Below, piece by piece: positions 43,246 to 53,584 of a stretch of 64,000 nucleotides of DNA (position 1 is its first letter; each line of letters opens with the position of its first letter). Source of the DNA: Hygrocybe punicea (taxonomy: Eukaryota > Basidiomycota > Agaricomycetes > Agaricales > Hygrophoraceae); the NCBI GenBank assembly GCA_963556145.1, contig OY744473.1, positions 124,001 through 188,000 on the forward strand, given 5' to 3'. The notes under the pieces are model-generated. The model was not told the DNA's origin. It saw only the letters and a program-made list of their open reading frames with translations, and did not search any database. The position numbers were made by a program, and so were the translations under genes.

Positions 43246-43620
43246 GGGCACCTTTATGCGGTCAAGGTGGGCCACGGGGGGTTGTTCTATGTAAGAAAAT
43301 GTCAGTAAATTATGAAATGAAGCCATTACTTACCATGGTTGTTGAGTACCGTTAGTGTTGAGTCAAAATTGAAGTCTCGCATGTGTATGTTTAAGGTCAC
43401 ATGACCTAAGTTCACGTGACTGCATACAAAAAATTGCGAAAAATTGTGTATCTAAATGAGTATCTATGTAGGTAAATATATATTACGGTTCATGGTTTGA
43501 ACCACGTTTGAATGCGGTTTGAACCACATGTCAGTGCCAGAACTGCAAACCGAACCAGCAGTTCGGTTCATGGTTCAAACCGGGTTCGGATTGGTTCCAA
43601 ACCGAACTTTGGCATCACTA
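43246..43620 (-). mobile_element. hAT-like element part, split by the Ty3 element (right end)
   Basis: The end at 43620 reads, on the minus strand, TAGTGATGCCAAAGTTCGGT, a close match to the termini at 62744 and 11789. GGTTC/GAACC subterminal repeats follow it. An intron-like block on the minus strand (GGTAAGTAATGG near 43340 to TTACATAG near 43290) sits at the same relative place as in the other copies. The rest of the element is at 8764-9453. Confidence 0.65.
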
Positions 43621-43979
43621 TTTTGCCGGGGGCACACTGGCAGCCAGGATCTTCTTCATTTGGGTCTAGAACAAGCACCCATCATCAGGAAGGGGATGGA
43701 GGTATATCTGTCAGGATCTGGTCAATCATTTCCAGACCAAGGCCACCTGCTGGTAAACCAGGAGAGGCGGGCCTATCTATGGCAGAAGGAGAGGAGGGAA
43801 AAGTGGTAGGCAGGGTGGCGGAATAAGGGAGAGGAGAATGGAGAAAGTCAGAGGCAGCTACAGGGAACGACATGAGGCAAGGAAATGACAAGGGAATGAG
43901 GCCAAAAACCGAGAGATGGTGGATCTAGGGACTAGTGAGATGCGTCGTGATGGTGCCTGATCTGGGGATCAGATGTAGA
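43621..43979 (-). other. Host-side sequence with a short minus-strand frame
   Basis: A 68-residue minus-strand frame (43891-43685) starts MSFPCLMSFPVAASDFLHSP and is Pro/Ser-rich. It lies just downstream of the mini-Helitron, whose hairpin loop happens to contain TATATAAG on the minus strand. It looks like the beginning of a gene, but the rest is not present. No family is recognised. Confidence 0.3.
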
Positions 43980-44170
43980 CTAGATCAGGACCACTGCCCT
44001 TATATAGGCAGCTCACGGAGTTTGAAGGTCACGCCGTGACATGAGTCCATGCACTTCTCACATGTTCTGAGTGCGCCCAAGTTTCCCGACATTGTTCCCA
44101 CGGCTTGGCAAATTACAGTCTGACCCTGAGTTGAAAAATCCACCATATAGAATGATTCCCTTATAGGGAC
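43980..44170 (-). mobile_element. Mini-Helitron (191 bp) of the H1/H2 family
   Basis: On the minus strand it starts GTCCCTATAAGGGAATC at 44170 after A, and its first ~80 bases match the 5' ends of H1 and H2. It ends CTAG at 43980 before T. A hairpin (CTGCC/GGCAG, 43994-44011) lies 14 bases before the end, the same spacing as in H1 and H2. It has no coding capacity, so it would rely on the Rep-helicase of H1-type elements. Confidence 0.75.
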
Positions 44171-44363
44171 TCATAACTTTTTGCACCATTGGCCACCTTC
44201 ATTGCAGCCTTCAGGGAGATTGGTTGTGTGCCATTTAGAGCCAGCATGTTAAGTTCCAGCAGTTTTGACAGGCTTGGGGGTGTCCTTAATCTCAATGATG
44301 TTCTAGTAGAAGATAATTAGTGTGTCTATCTACAGTAGTAATAATGACATACCATATTTGTTA
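44171..44363. other. Short unassigned spacer
   Basis: On the minus strand a short frame reads SLSKLLELNMLALNGTQPI, which looks like coding sequence cut by the neighbouring insertions. It is too short to assign. Confidence 0.3.
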
Positions 44364-45155
44364 CAGCCATTTTGGTAAATGATGGCAGTCCCCTTTTTTT
44401 TTTCTTCAATAAGGAAATTTGGACTTTGGTTTTTTCTCACAGTCTATGTACCATAGCACTTGTACATGTACAGATCAATCAGCCAAGACATCAAGCTTGC
44501 TGCTATCCACCTACACAATCATGGCATTCTCAGCCTGGATGAAATCCTTGCATGCTGTGGATTCTTGGAAAGAACCTGGTACTGAATTCAAGGCCATCTA
44601 CATGCAACTGGTGATGTGATCACTCCCCCAAGTACTCTTCATGGCCGCATTCGCTCCCTTGACCATGATGTACAATACATTTTTGAACTCATTCACCAAA
44701 ACCCTGACTACTTCCTGGATGAGCTTTTCCATTCGCTCAAGACAAATCACTTCATTACACCACCATCCATGCTGAACTCACTCAGCTCAATGTCAACTGC
44801 AAGAAATTACAATGCATCACCCTCGAAAGGAATGAGGAGGTACGTGCACTGTTCATTACATGTGCTGCCCAGTATTCACCTGAAGAGATCGGCTTCATCG
44901 ATGAGGTATCCAGGTCGAGATTGCTTTTGAGGAACGCTCACAACTGGGGCACTCTCCAACTCCTCACAGTTGCTGTTAGTGTGGTCAGAGTCATGTGATG
45001 AATGTGATGAGTGGTCAACATCAGAGCTGAGAGAGGATGCTTCTTCTTGCATCCACGGGTCATGTGTGTGAGTGGAGCAGGAAAAAAACCAAGGTCCGAA
45101 TTTCCTTATTGAAGAAAAAAAATGCAGGGACTGCCATCATTTACTAAAACAGCTG
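44364..45155 (+). mobile_element. Tc1/mariner-like element with internal deletion
   Basis: Inverted ends of about 80 bp (left starts CAGCCATTTTGGTAAATGAT at 44364, right ends with its complement at 45155) are flanked by TA on both sides. Inside, the plus strand keeps only the N-terminal half of a transposase. The ends differ from those of the 3559-4862 element, so this is a separate subfamily. Confidence 0.8.
44470..44930 (+). pseudogene. Tc1-like transposase N-terminal relic
   Basis: Reading + gives SQDIKLAAIHLHNHGILSLD, EILACCGFLERTW, then a stop, then HATGDVITPPSTLHGRIRSL, YIFELIHQNPDYFLDELFHS and, in a shifted frame, CAAQYSPEEIGFIDEVSR. These correspond to the HTH and the first catalytic Asp region of the same transposase type as at 3990-4779. 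The second and third catalytic regions are missing. It is clearly dead. Confidence 0.8.
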
Positions 45156-45960
45156 TAAATGAACCTTGCCTTTGATAGGACTCAATGCTGCTGCATTTTG
45201 TTCTTCACCAAATGCCTCATCCTCATCATCCAGACCACCCATTAGTTTGAGACCAGTATTGACACCCTTCACAACAGATCCATGGTCAGATTTATAGTTG
45301 GATGATATTGCAATGGTACTGGTGAGAACCGATTTGGAAGAGTGAGTTGAAGAGGAATTGACTAGTGTATTAGAAGACTTAGTGCTAGCAGAGGGCAGCA
45401 GGAGATGTGGTGCACCCACCTCCTGCCATACCAGGTGAGCTTTCTAGTTTATTAGCTGTCCTGGATCTGAATTGACCATGGGTGCTCACCCAGGTGTCAC
45501 CTGCTTCATCCCAGCAATCTCACTCCCTGTCCAGCACCCTCCCAGCCTCCTTTCAGTCCTCCTGTAGTCCCAGTACCTATTTGTCACCCTCTCTGCTGCT
45601 TCCTTTACCCCTCTTGGCCTGCTCTGCCTCCTTTCTGACCCTCCTGCTTATTCCCCCTCTCCAATCCTTCCTTTGACCTTCATTGACTCTCTTATCATTC
45701 ATTTATTACCACCTCCTCTCATTCCTGTCTTCTATTGCCCTTGTTGTAGCTATACTGTAATAATTTGTAAATTATTTGTCATTTAAGGCAATTAATGAAA
45801 TTAAATTAAAATTATATAAATGCATAAGTAGCAAAAAGTGGCTAGCAAAAGATTGCCTCAATGCCTGAGGTTATTTTGCTAACCAGTCTGGGGTGCAGAC
45901 ATGGGTATGAATATGTATTTATTTTTTATGGTCTAGTCTCATCATCTGCACCTCATGCAC
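45156..45960. other. No gene recognised
   Basis: A minus-strand Ser-rich frame (45419-45144) overlaps the Tc1-like end, and a CT-rich stretch (45500-45680) gives Ser/Leu frames. The sequence then becomes AT-rich (45740-45830). Nothing else is supportable. Confidence 0.35.
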
Positions 45961-46640
45961 CTCATGCATGATGAAAATGAGTGGTCAGGGGTTCACAGGA
46001 CCTGAAATTCCCACCATCTGCTCAACCACCACCACCTCCTTTTTGCAACCAACAGGACACCCTGTCGCACCATGCTTTCGACCACCCCTGGCCAGTCTAC
46101 ACCCCCTGCATCTCATTCATGTTGAAAATGAAGGTTCGTGGGGTCTCAGGCTCTCGCATTCTGGCTGTCTGCCCAATCACCCTTTTTTCATCCACCAAGA
46201 AACCCCCTCCTGGCCCATTTTCGACCACCCATGGCCGGTCTACACCCACTGCATCTCATTCACAATGAAAACAAGTGGTCGGGGAGTCTCAAGATCTCGC
46301 GTCTGGCTGTCTGCCCAACCATCACCACCCCCCTTTTTTCATCCACCAAGACACCCCCTCCCAGCCTGTTTTCAACCACCCATGGCCAGTCTACACCCCC
46401 CACACCTCATTCACATTGAAAATCACAAGTTGCAGCACTGCTCAAGCTGGAATTCAATGAGTGTTCTCCACCATTCGCAAGTGCCAGCACTGATCACACT
46501 GGAATTTCTTCTCCACCATGCACAAGTGCCAGCACAGCTCAAACTGGAATTCAACAAGTGTTCTCCACCATTTTCAAGTGGCAGTACTGCTCAAGCTGGA
46601 ATTCAACAAGTGTTCTCCACCATATATTGGGGCACCCATG
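45961..46640. repeat. Two adjacent minisatellites
   Basis: From about 45965 to 46417 a ~150 bp unit repeats three times (each with CTCATTCA..TGAAAA, GGCTGTCTGCCCAA, TTTTTTCATCCACCAAGA and CCACCCATGGCC). From about 46425 to 46630 a ~65-70 bp unit follows three to four times (CTGGAATTCAACAAGTGTTC and CACCA-CAAGTG). The 256-residue plus frame over this region is made by the repeats. Confidence 0.75.
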
Positions 46641-46903
46641 TCAATTGGGACAGCGAAACCCACGACAGGGACCATAGGGACGTTATAGATGACATCTCCA
46701 TTGTTTTTATCAATGATGGAATGCAAAGGGGGCCATGAGGGGCCATAATGGAAAAGGTAAGTACCTACCCTCTGCTGCTTTTCCTCCATGTACTTACCCC
46801 TACCTGCTACTTGTTTAGGGCAAGGAACACACCTCCATCAATCTCCTCACCTTTCCCCCCATCCATCTTGCTTCCCCACCCCTTTCCTGCCACCCATTTC
46901 TGC
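46641..46903. other. No gene recognised
   Basis: A short spacer between the minisatellites and the hAT-like element. It contains GGTAAGTACCTACC (46756), similar to GGTAAGTACCCAAC at 1955, but no gene. Confidence 0.3.
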
Positions 46904-46911
46904 CCCCCATG

Positions 46912-47881
46912 TAGGGATGACCACGGGTTGGGTCAACCCGCGGTATTACCAAAATGGGTTGCGCGGGTACGAGTAGGGTGTTTGGTTTCGTCACCCGTGA
47001 CCATACCGTGACCCGTACCCGCGGTTTGGCGGTGTGTCACGGGTTCATCACACAACCACCACAACCACCTCGACGGCTACGACCAAGGGCGAGCAAGCGC
47101 GCGGCAACCAGATGACCGACCGGAACAGTCAAAGGAAGGAGCAGGGAAGCGGCCGGGGGGTGGTGCTCCCACTTCCCGGCCTAGGTAAGTCTCAATTTCT
47201 GATCAAGTAATGAACTGTAGCTAACTACGCTATGACAACAACAACAACAGCATGGGGCAACAGCACGCAACGACAACGACGCGTCGCCCTCTCGTCCACC
47301 TCGCGGACATGCAACAACAACAACGCGTGCCCCTCTCGTCCACCTTGCGGACAAGCAACAACGACGATGCACCCCCTCTCGTCCACCTCGTGGACACGCA
47401 ACAACAACAACAACGCGTCCCCCGGCCCAGGCCTTTGTCCACCTCGCGGACACGCAACAACAACGCGTCCCCCTTCGTCCACCTCGCGGACACGCAACAA
47501 CAACGCGTCCCCCTTCGTCCACCTCGTGGACACGCAACAGCGACGACGGCGATGCGTCCCCCTCTTGTCCCCCTCTTGTCCACCTTGCAGACATGCTACA
47601 ACGCGTCTGACGGCACATGCCCCCCTCGTTCCCCATGTTGATCACCTCGCGGACAAGCATGTCGCGTCAATTGACGCCGGCGCTGCATCTGCAAGGTTGC
47701 AGAGCGGAATGGGGGCTGTGGTGGACGGCGGGATGCGATGGTACACCACAGGTAAGGTGTACTGTCGTGACCCGTGGATGTTCCGGTGCGGTGCGGGTCA
47801 AAACCGCCCCGGGTAAGGTGTTCACGGGTACGGGTGCGGTGTCAGCCGAGCCGACCCGTTCAAGACCCGTGGTCATCCCTA
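46912..47881 (+). mobile_element. hAT-like non-autonomous element, second family
   Basis: Termini TAGGGATGACCACGGGT (46912) and its complement (ending 47881) are flanked by the identical 8 bp CCCCCATG (46904-46911 and 47882-47889). Subterminal GGGTCA/TGACCC repeats are present. Inside lies an intron-like block (GGTAAGTC at 47184 to CTGTAG at 47220), followed by an ACAACAACGCGT array with ~40 bp periods (47230-47560) and the palindrome GCGTCAATTGACGC (47664-47677). There is no transposase. The interior plan matches the 10572/62744 family although the ends differ. Confidence 0.85.
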
Positions 47882-48359
47882 CCCCCATGTATCTCCATAA
47901 TATTATTTCATTTATTTCTCATTTATTTCGTGCATTTTCATGTATATTAAGCTATATTACGAGTCCCTATAAGGGAATCGTTCTATACGGTGGATTCTCA
48001 AACTCAGGGTCGCACTCTAATTTGCCAAGCCGTGGGAACAATTTTTTGAAACTGTGGGAACAATTTCGAAGCCCTGGGAATAATTATGAAACCGTGTGAC
48101 TGGGCGGAGCTGACTGTGAGAAGTTGTTGTCCCAATCAGAAAGTACAATAAGGCAGCCAGATCACAGGCTCCAAATTGGGAATAAGTAATACTACAAATT
48201 AACATGAGTGGAAGGCGCTGAACATTGCTCTGTGACGGGTTCAACCAGTGTCCCAGCTGTATTCTGAGGAACTGCCAGTGTAATTGATAACCATACATCA
48301 AATGTGTCTACAAATACATATATTGTGCAATATGTATTAGAATTATTTACAGGAGGAAC

Positions 48360-48960
48360 ATCGGACACTGGTCAGATACGGTGAACAGTGTTCAACAAGG
48401 TGTTCAACAAGTGTTCAAGCTTCAATCTGAAGCGTTACCATTGCATAAATAAAGGTATGTACATTATATGAGGTGTAGCTAGATTTAAAATGCACATTGA
48501 ATTTATTAATGATGGACACGTCGAACACTTGACGAACAGGCCGAACAGTGTTCAACCAGGTGTTCAACAAGTGGCCAAGCTTCAATCTGAAGCATTACAA
48601 TGACATAAATAATGGTACATACTGTATATACATTATATGAGGTGTAGATATATTTACAATGCACATTGAGTTTATTAATGATGGACTAGTTGAACACTTG
48701 TCGAACAGGCCGAACAGTGTTCAACAAGCTGTTCAACAAGTGTTCCAGGCTTCATCTGAAGCATTACATTTGCATAAATAAAGTTACGTACATTATATAA
48801 GGTGTAGCTAGATTTACAATGCACATTGTATTATTAATGATACACTTGTTCAACACCTGTTGAACAGGCCGAAAAACCGTTCAACAGTGTTCAACAAAGT
48901 GTTCGACAAGTGTCTCGGTTTTAATCAGGGGTACTGCCATTGCACAGCCAATGGTATGTG
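48360..48960. repeat. ~165 bp tandem array near the H2 5' end
   Basis: Four diverged units each contain GTTCAACAAGTGTTC-type palindromic blocks, CTTCAATCTGAAGC, GCATAAATAA, TACATTATATGAGGTGTAG and a TTATTAATGATGGAC link. The CGAACA/TGTTCG core reappears. H1 lacks this array at the matching place. Confidence 0.8.
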
Positions 48961-49421
48961 CAGTATATCGGATGTCTGGCAGTGGAAAGGCAAGATCTAA
49001 GTGCAGTATATCGGATGTTTTTGTGATGTAGCTACATGGGTCCAATATTGTTCAACAAAGTGTTCAGTAAATTTTCCATATGTAATCCAAGTAACCCATT
49101 CTTACTACACAACAATATAAATTTTATATGATATGTGTGTACAATACATACATTTATCAATTAATTCTAGGTTTTTGAAAGGTACTGAGCAAATGTCCAT
49201 GCATGTTAGGCCGGACCATTGAATGAGAAATACCATATCGGTTTGAATAGTTATATTCACAGGAAAATGATGACGACTTTTTACGATTAAATGATACTCA
49301 AATATCCAGTCACTTTATGAAACTATTTGTGTTGTTATTTCACTTGTGAACGTATTGCAGAACATAATATTATATAAAATTGATGTTCACATGTAACTGT
49401 ACAACGTAATTATAATAGATA
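48961..49421. other. No gene recognised
   Basis: AT-rich spacer between the tandem array and the 3' end of gene A in H2. Two copies of CAGTATATCGGATGT occur (48962 and 49004). No frame is supportable. Confidence 0.35.
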
Positions 49422-50597
49422 TTAATCGGCTTCATTCATCCTCAGGTTAGTCAAACGTCTTCGGGTTTCTATGACATCTTCACCATCGTCTGTCAACTGG
49501 ACATAACCCACATTATGTTTGATATTAATCCTGGTCATAGTATTGAGAGCAGGATGAGGTGCCTTCGTTCGACCTATCGTCGCATTCTGGATGTACATTA
49601 GTTATTATTAATTGAATTATTAGATATGTCTGGTACCTCGGTAAACTCGCTGTTGACCAGTGCTAATGAGCGCAGATTGAGTATCATCTTAAATTTGTCG
49701 TTCTTGACTGAAACCGCCGATACCGTCATCTGGACTTCTACAATGTCACCAATCCTGAAGCAAGTTGGACTGGCAGGTACAAAGCTGTCATCTATATCAT
49801 TATCAATGGTCAAACTATTGTTGTGCTGAGCACTCACCAATGCCGGCCTCCGTCTGATGTTAACTTGAAATAAAGGACCTCATTATCCGTCCCATGGAAG
49901 TATCGAGTATTGCTCATGGATGACAGGATACCTTTGGGATCGACATTGTGTTCGAATGGAATATGGTATGAAACATTGTCATGTCGGCGATCGGTGAAGT
50001 ATCGGGTGCCAATAGATAATGCAGTGTATTCGATATAGGTGGATGACGTGAAGTCCAGCATTGCATGTTCTGGGAAAGTACGGGCCAGTTTCTGATGTAA
50101 GATGCGGAGGTTGTCAAGGTACGATTCGAACAGTGGTATGTTGAGACCTGCTATAAGGATGCTCTGACGAAGAAATGGTGTTCGACGTTCGGGTGGTCTG
50201 GAAAATATATGTATATCAATTGTTTACGATTTATGTGATGGAACAATATACCTGCTGGTGATTGGTGGTAGGTCTTTGGCCACCAATATCGCCTGTAAGC
50301 TTAAGACAAGTTCTTCATGCTCGGTGGTATCAGTACTCGGCCATGTAAGTTTCCAGCAATTTGGTGAGTCATTATGAACTACATTGATATTCGAAATCTG
50401 CAAATGTAAAGAAACACAGCATACATCGTAAAATTTGAACATACATTTGTAGCATTGGCGAGTTGACTGTCATCATTGTCCATCCGTGTCGATATGAGAT
50501 TACTTAAATGTTCAGCTGTAAAGTAGAGTTGAATGTATGAATGCCTTCAGTGGTATATGGACTGACATGCGCTTTTGAAATCGTAATAGGTGTCCAT
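49422..50597 (-). CDS. Helitron gene A (H2)
   Basis: The start is ATG 50597 (MDTYYDFKSA) and the stop is TAA 49422-49424. The exon plan equals that of the H1 copy: SEHLSNLISTRMDNDDSQLA, VHNDSPNCWKLTWP, LVLSLQAILVAKDLPPIT, then PERRTPFLRQSILIAGLN, IGTRYFTDRRHDNVSYHIPF, NTRYFHGTDNEVLYF, CFRIGDIVEVQMTVSAVSVK and a tail NVGYVQLTDDGEDVIETR. I see no stop or frameshift inside the exons, in contrast to gene C of this element. Amino acid identity to H1 gene A is about 70% by eye, with the conserved blocks evenly spread. This pattern suggests selection on the protein. Function unknown. Confidence 0.7.
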
Positions 50598-51387
50598 TTG
50601 CAAAGTGGAAGTGGGATTTATAATTCAAACGCAATTTTCGACTGTTTTATCATGAATCGTTTTCGATCGTCATCGAGATTATGGCAGTGCATCATGTTCA
50701 TCCTCCATGAACTTGTGATGTCTGTATAGTGTTTGCATTCTTGTGTTGCAGATCTTCTCAATAGATTCTTATTGTTTTTCTCCATTTTATAGGACAGGAT
50801 ATACATCGACAGCTATCATAATGCTTGACCTCCTTATTGTACAGCATTAAAAGGAAACCCCTATCCATTCAGAATGATTTGTTTCCGATGCAACTGTCAG
50901 TATAGTTGATCCGATGTTTGTATTTGTTTGGAAATGAGTATATATGTCACATAAACTTCTATTTCCGATTTGGCTGTGTTATGATCCTATGATCAGTTCC
51001 ATGTGGTGACAGCTGTTCTACATTCCAAAATCCTAATTAGACTTAGTGTTTGATTATTCTCCATACCAGTAATCCATATCCATGTTGTTGGATGATGCTG
51101 AGCGTAACAGCTGGTCAATCATGGGTTCTACATCATGGGGAATGTCCCTGATTTTTTTTCATTTTTATGGCGCTATGATCCGAATAGTTCTCCTTCAAAC
51201 CATCAACAGATGTAGTTTTCATACCTGCCGGTGTGATCTCCATAAACGAGTTCTTTATTGTATTCGATCTGTCTCAGTGTACTTAAATAGCGATGAGAGC
51301 GCAATGGTATCATCCACATCCGACCCTTCATTCATCTACAATATCTCGCACAGATTCATTCCTCGCCCTAAAGCTCTTATCTTTGCA
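50598..51387. promoter_or_regulatory. Shared upstream region of genes A and B (H2)
   Basis: Divergent promoter space equivalent to 24643-25379 in H1. It is AT-rich with only patchy similarity to H1. No binding site could be named. Confidence 0.4.
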
Positions 51388-53409
51388 ATGGCCCCTAAGA
51401 AGTCTGTGAATGTGAAGACTCAGTCCAAAGCTCGATCAAGCGCCGTTTCGTATGTATATTTATTTTCATGTATTGCTGCTCGTTCTGAATAAAGGTCATA
51501 CTGTTGTTTCTAGGAAGGGTAAGAAGGTCACCACCACCAAGCCTGTCGATGATGAAGTGTACGTGTTTATTCCAATATTCTGATTCATCCACCATGACTA
51601 AACCACCCAGTAGTATTGCCAACTCCGAAGACGAAGACGTTATTAGTGTTCATAGCGTCGCTAGCATTGCCAAACCCGTCTCGTCTATGAGGTGTGTCTC
51701 ATGAATTGTATTTTCAGATACTAGTGATTTACTTCAGTAATATAGGCGGTCCAGGAAGACCACCAATAGAGCAAGGTTTGCAAGTTCAATTTATACTGTT
51801 CATGCAAACTAATATTCTTTATATTCAGCGGTAAAAGGCGGCATGCTTCAGAGGAAGACGAAGACAGGTCAGTAGCTCTAAATAATGTCTTTTATATTTG
51901 TGTATTCTTTAATCGCTTTACATAGTAAATTCTCTTCTCCATCGAAGAAGACAAAGTCAAACCAGCATCAATTACATGATGAGGATGACGACAGCGACGA
52001 AACATTCATGTGAGTTGGAAATTGAATAATTGGTCATATGTTAGACATGTCGTAGGCCTATCGCAAAACTCAAATTCGGTTCTAAGAAATCAAATGCAGA
52101 TAATGGTCTTCGGTATGATACTTCATATGATTCTTGTCCTTCATATATTAATAAATGATCAGCAACTCTGATACATCCATCAAAACCATGAAGGCGATTT
52201 CCTCCAAAGTCACAAAGACTACCCGTCTTCATGATATCAGTGACGACAATGTTTCCAGTAGCGATGATGGAGCTGTGACATATGCACAAAACCAAATCAC
52301 CAGGTACATTACATCTGTCTATTATTTTTTTAATTGATGTCCTTGCTTTAGCATACGCTCTCCAAACACGGATGAGTCCGACATTGGTACAAGAGACCCT
52401 CAGTTGGTCGATACATATAAGGACTGTGTCAACATTAAGTAACTATTCGGTTTTATCTTCTTAAGCAATGCTTAATATTGAATAGGGCCACGGCCATGGT
52501 ATCTTGGTCTAGTGCTATAGGGAATGGCAATCCTCAGTACAGCGATGTTATCAGCAACATTCGCAAGGTCAACCAAAAGTAAGCTGTCAGCTAGGACTTT
52601 ATGGTTAAAGACAATTCACATCGCATAACAGTTTGCTGTTCTCCGCAGTGACCTTTGTTCGATCTGGCAAGTACTTGAATCTTTCTCGTGACGATCCCGC
52701 CAATATCTCTACTGGAGCATTTGGGCATAGTTTCTTCCACTCCGTTGCTGGTGCCATCCCAACGATCTTCACTTCTGTCATTCTAGTCGATTCATGCTTC
52801 CTTGATGAGCCAAAAGTTGGTGGGAACACGAAACCGATCAAAGTCATCCAAGGGGCTTTACTCTCAGGAGAATGGGAGCGGTATGTTGGCGCCATTGGAA
52901 TGGTCACTGGTGAGGCGGAATTTCGTGCACAACTATATAAGGACTTTCTGTCCTTCTCGACGACAGCGGCAAGTGGGATGGATGCATCTCCTAGCAGTGA
53001 GTATACATTCAATGCTCTGTTATCAATCCTTACTCATATTCAATAGAAGCTTCCTCTTCGAAATTCGTGCAGTCTAGTCCTTTTACTCGACGTCCTGCTC
53101 CATCTTACCAAAAGACTGCGCTGTCATTCCATGACATTGGTTAGTTTTATTCTCTCTCACACAATGTCCTTGGTTTCGTTTTTGATGCCTGTATTCATAG
53201 TCCCAATCTATGATGCCCGGAAAGTTAAAACGGACTTTACCGACACCCTCAAAATACTTCAGAAACTCCCCCACTTTCCAGGCGATGTTCCTGCAGAATC
53301 GTGCGTTGTGGTCGGCCACACGATCAATACCTTCAAACGCTCTGATGATTTGTTGAAGAGTATTTCCCTAAATGTGCAGTGGGTGATGGTATTGGGCGTC
53401 TCTCATTAA
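51388..53409 (+). CDS. Helitron gene B (H2)
   Basis: The start is ATG 51388 (MAPKKSVNVKTQSKARSS). Numerous short exons carry Lys-rich and acidic patches (KGKKVTTTKPVDDEV, GKRRHASEEDEDR, SPSKKTKSNQ). Then comes the conserved C-terminal domain: LFSAVTFVRSGKYLNLSRDD, ISTGAFGHSFFHSVAG, TIFTSVILVDSCFLDEPK, GEWERYVGAIGM, VPIYDARKVKTDFTDTL, VGHTINTFKRSDDLLKSI and VMVLGVSH, ending at TAA 53407. Exon order and intron positions follow H1 gene B. The basic/acidic N-terminal region has diverged far more than the C-terminal domain, which is about 75% alike. The reading frame seems intact. Gene C lies tail to tail 175 bases away. Confidence 0.72.
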
Positions 53410-53584
53410 CTTGTCGTCTTTCTCGTCATGAAACTAGTGTGCCATGCAGCGTGGCCTATTGCCAATTCTCTTTATGTTGCCTTGAATTTGTAATGTACCT
53501 ACCATTGAAATCAAAGCGTTTTGTGCCTCTCTGAGATGAGATCTGATTGGTGACATTTAAAGTTGACTAATGTACAAGTGAAGT

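Noticed and set aside
8764..43620. Firm assignment of 8764 as the left end of the split hAT-like element
   Set aside because: The 8 bp outside 8764 (TGCATCCA) and outside 43620 (TTTTGCCG) do not match, so the left end remains only a candidate.
21492..44170. A single 22.7 kb DNA transposon with ~80 bp terminal inverted repeats at 21492 and 44170
   Set aside because: The inverted partner at 44170 has its own CTAG end at 43980, and H1 already ends at 41504. The Ty3 right LTR lies between them, so the two sequences are independent Helitron 5' ends.
45968..46738. 256-residue plus-strand ORF as a gene
   Set aside because: It consists of two minisatellites whose units repeat with the frame.
47181..47660. 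Arg/Val/Cys-rich minus-strand ORFs as genes
   Set aside because: They lie in the ACAACAACGCGT array of the hAT-like element at 46912-47881.
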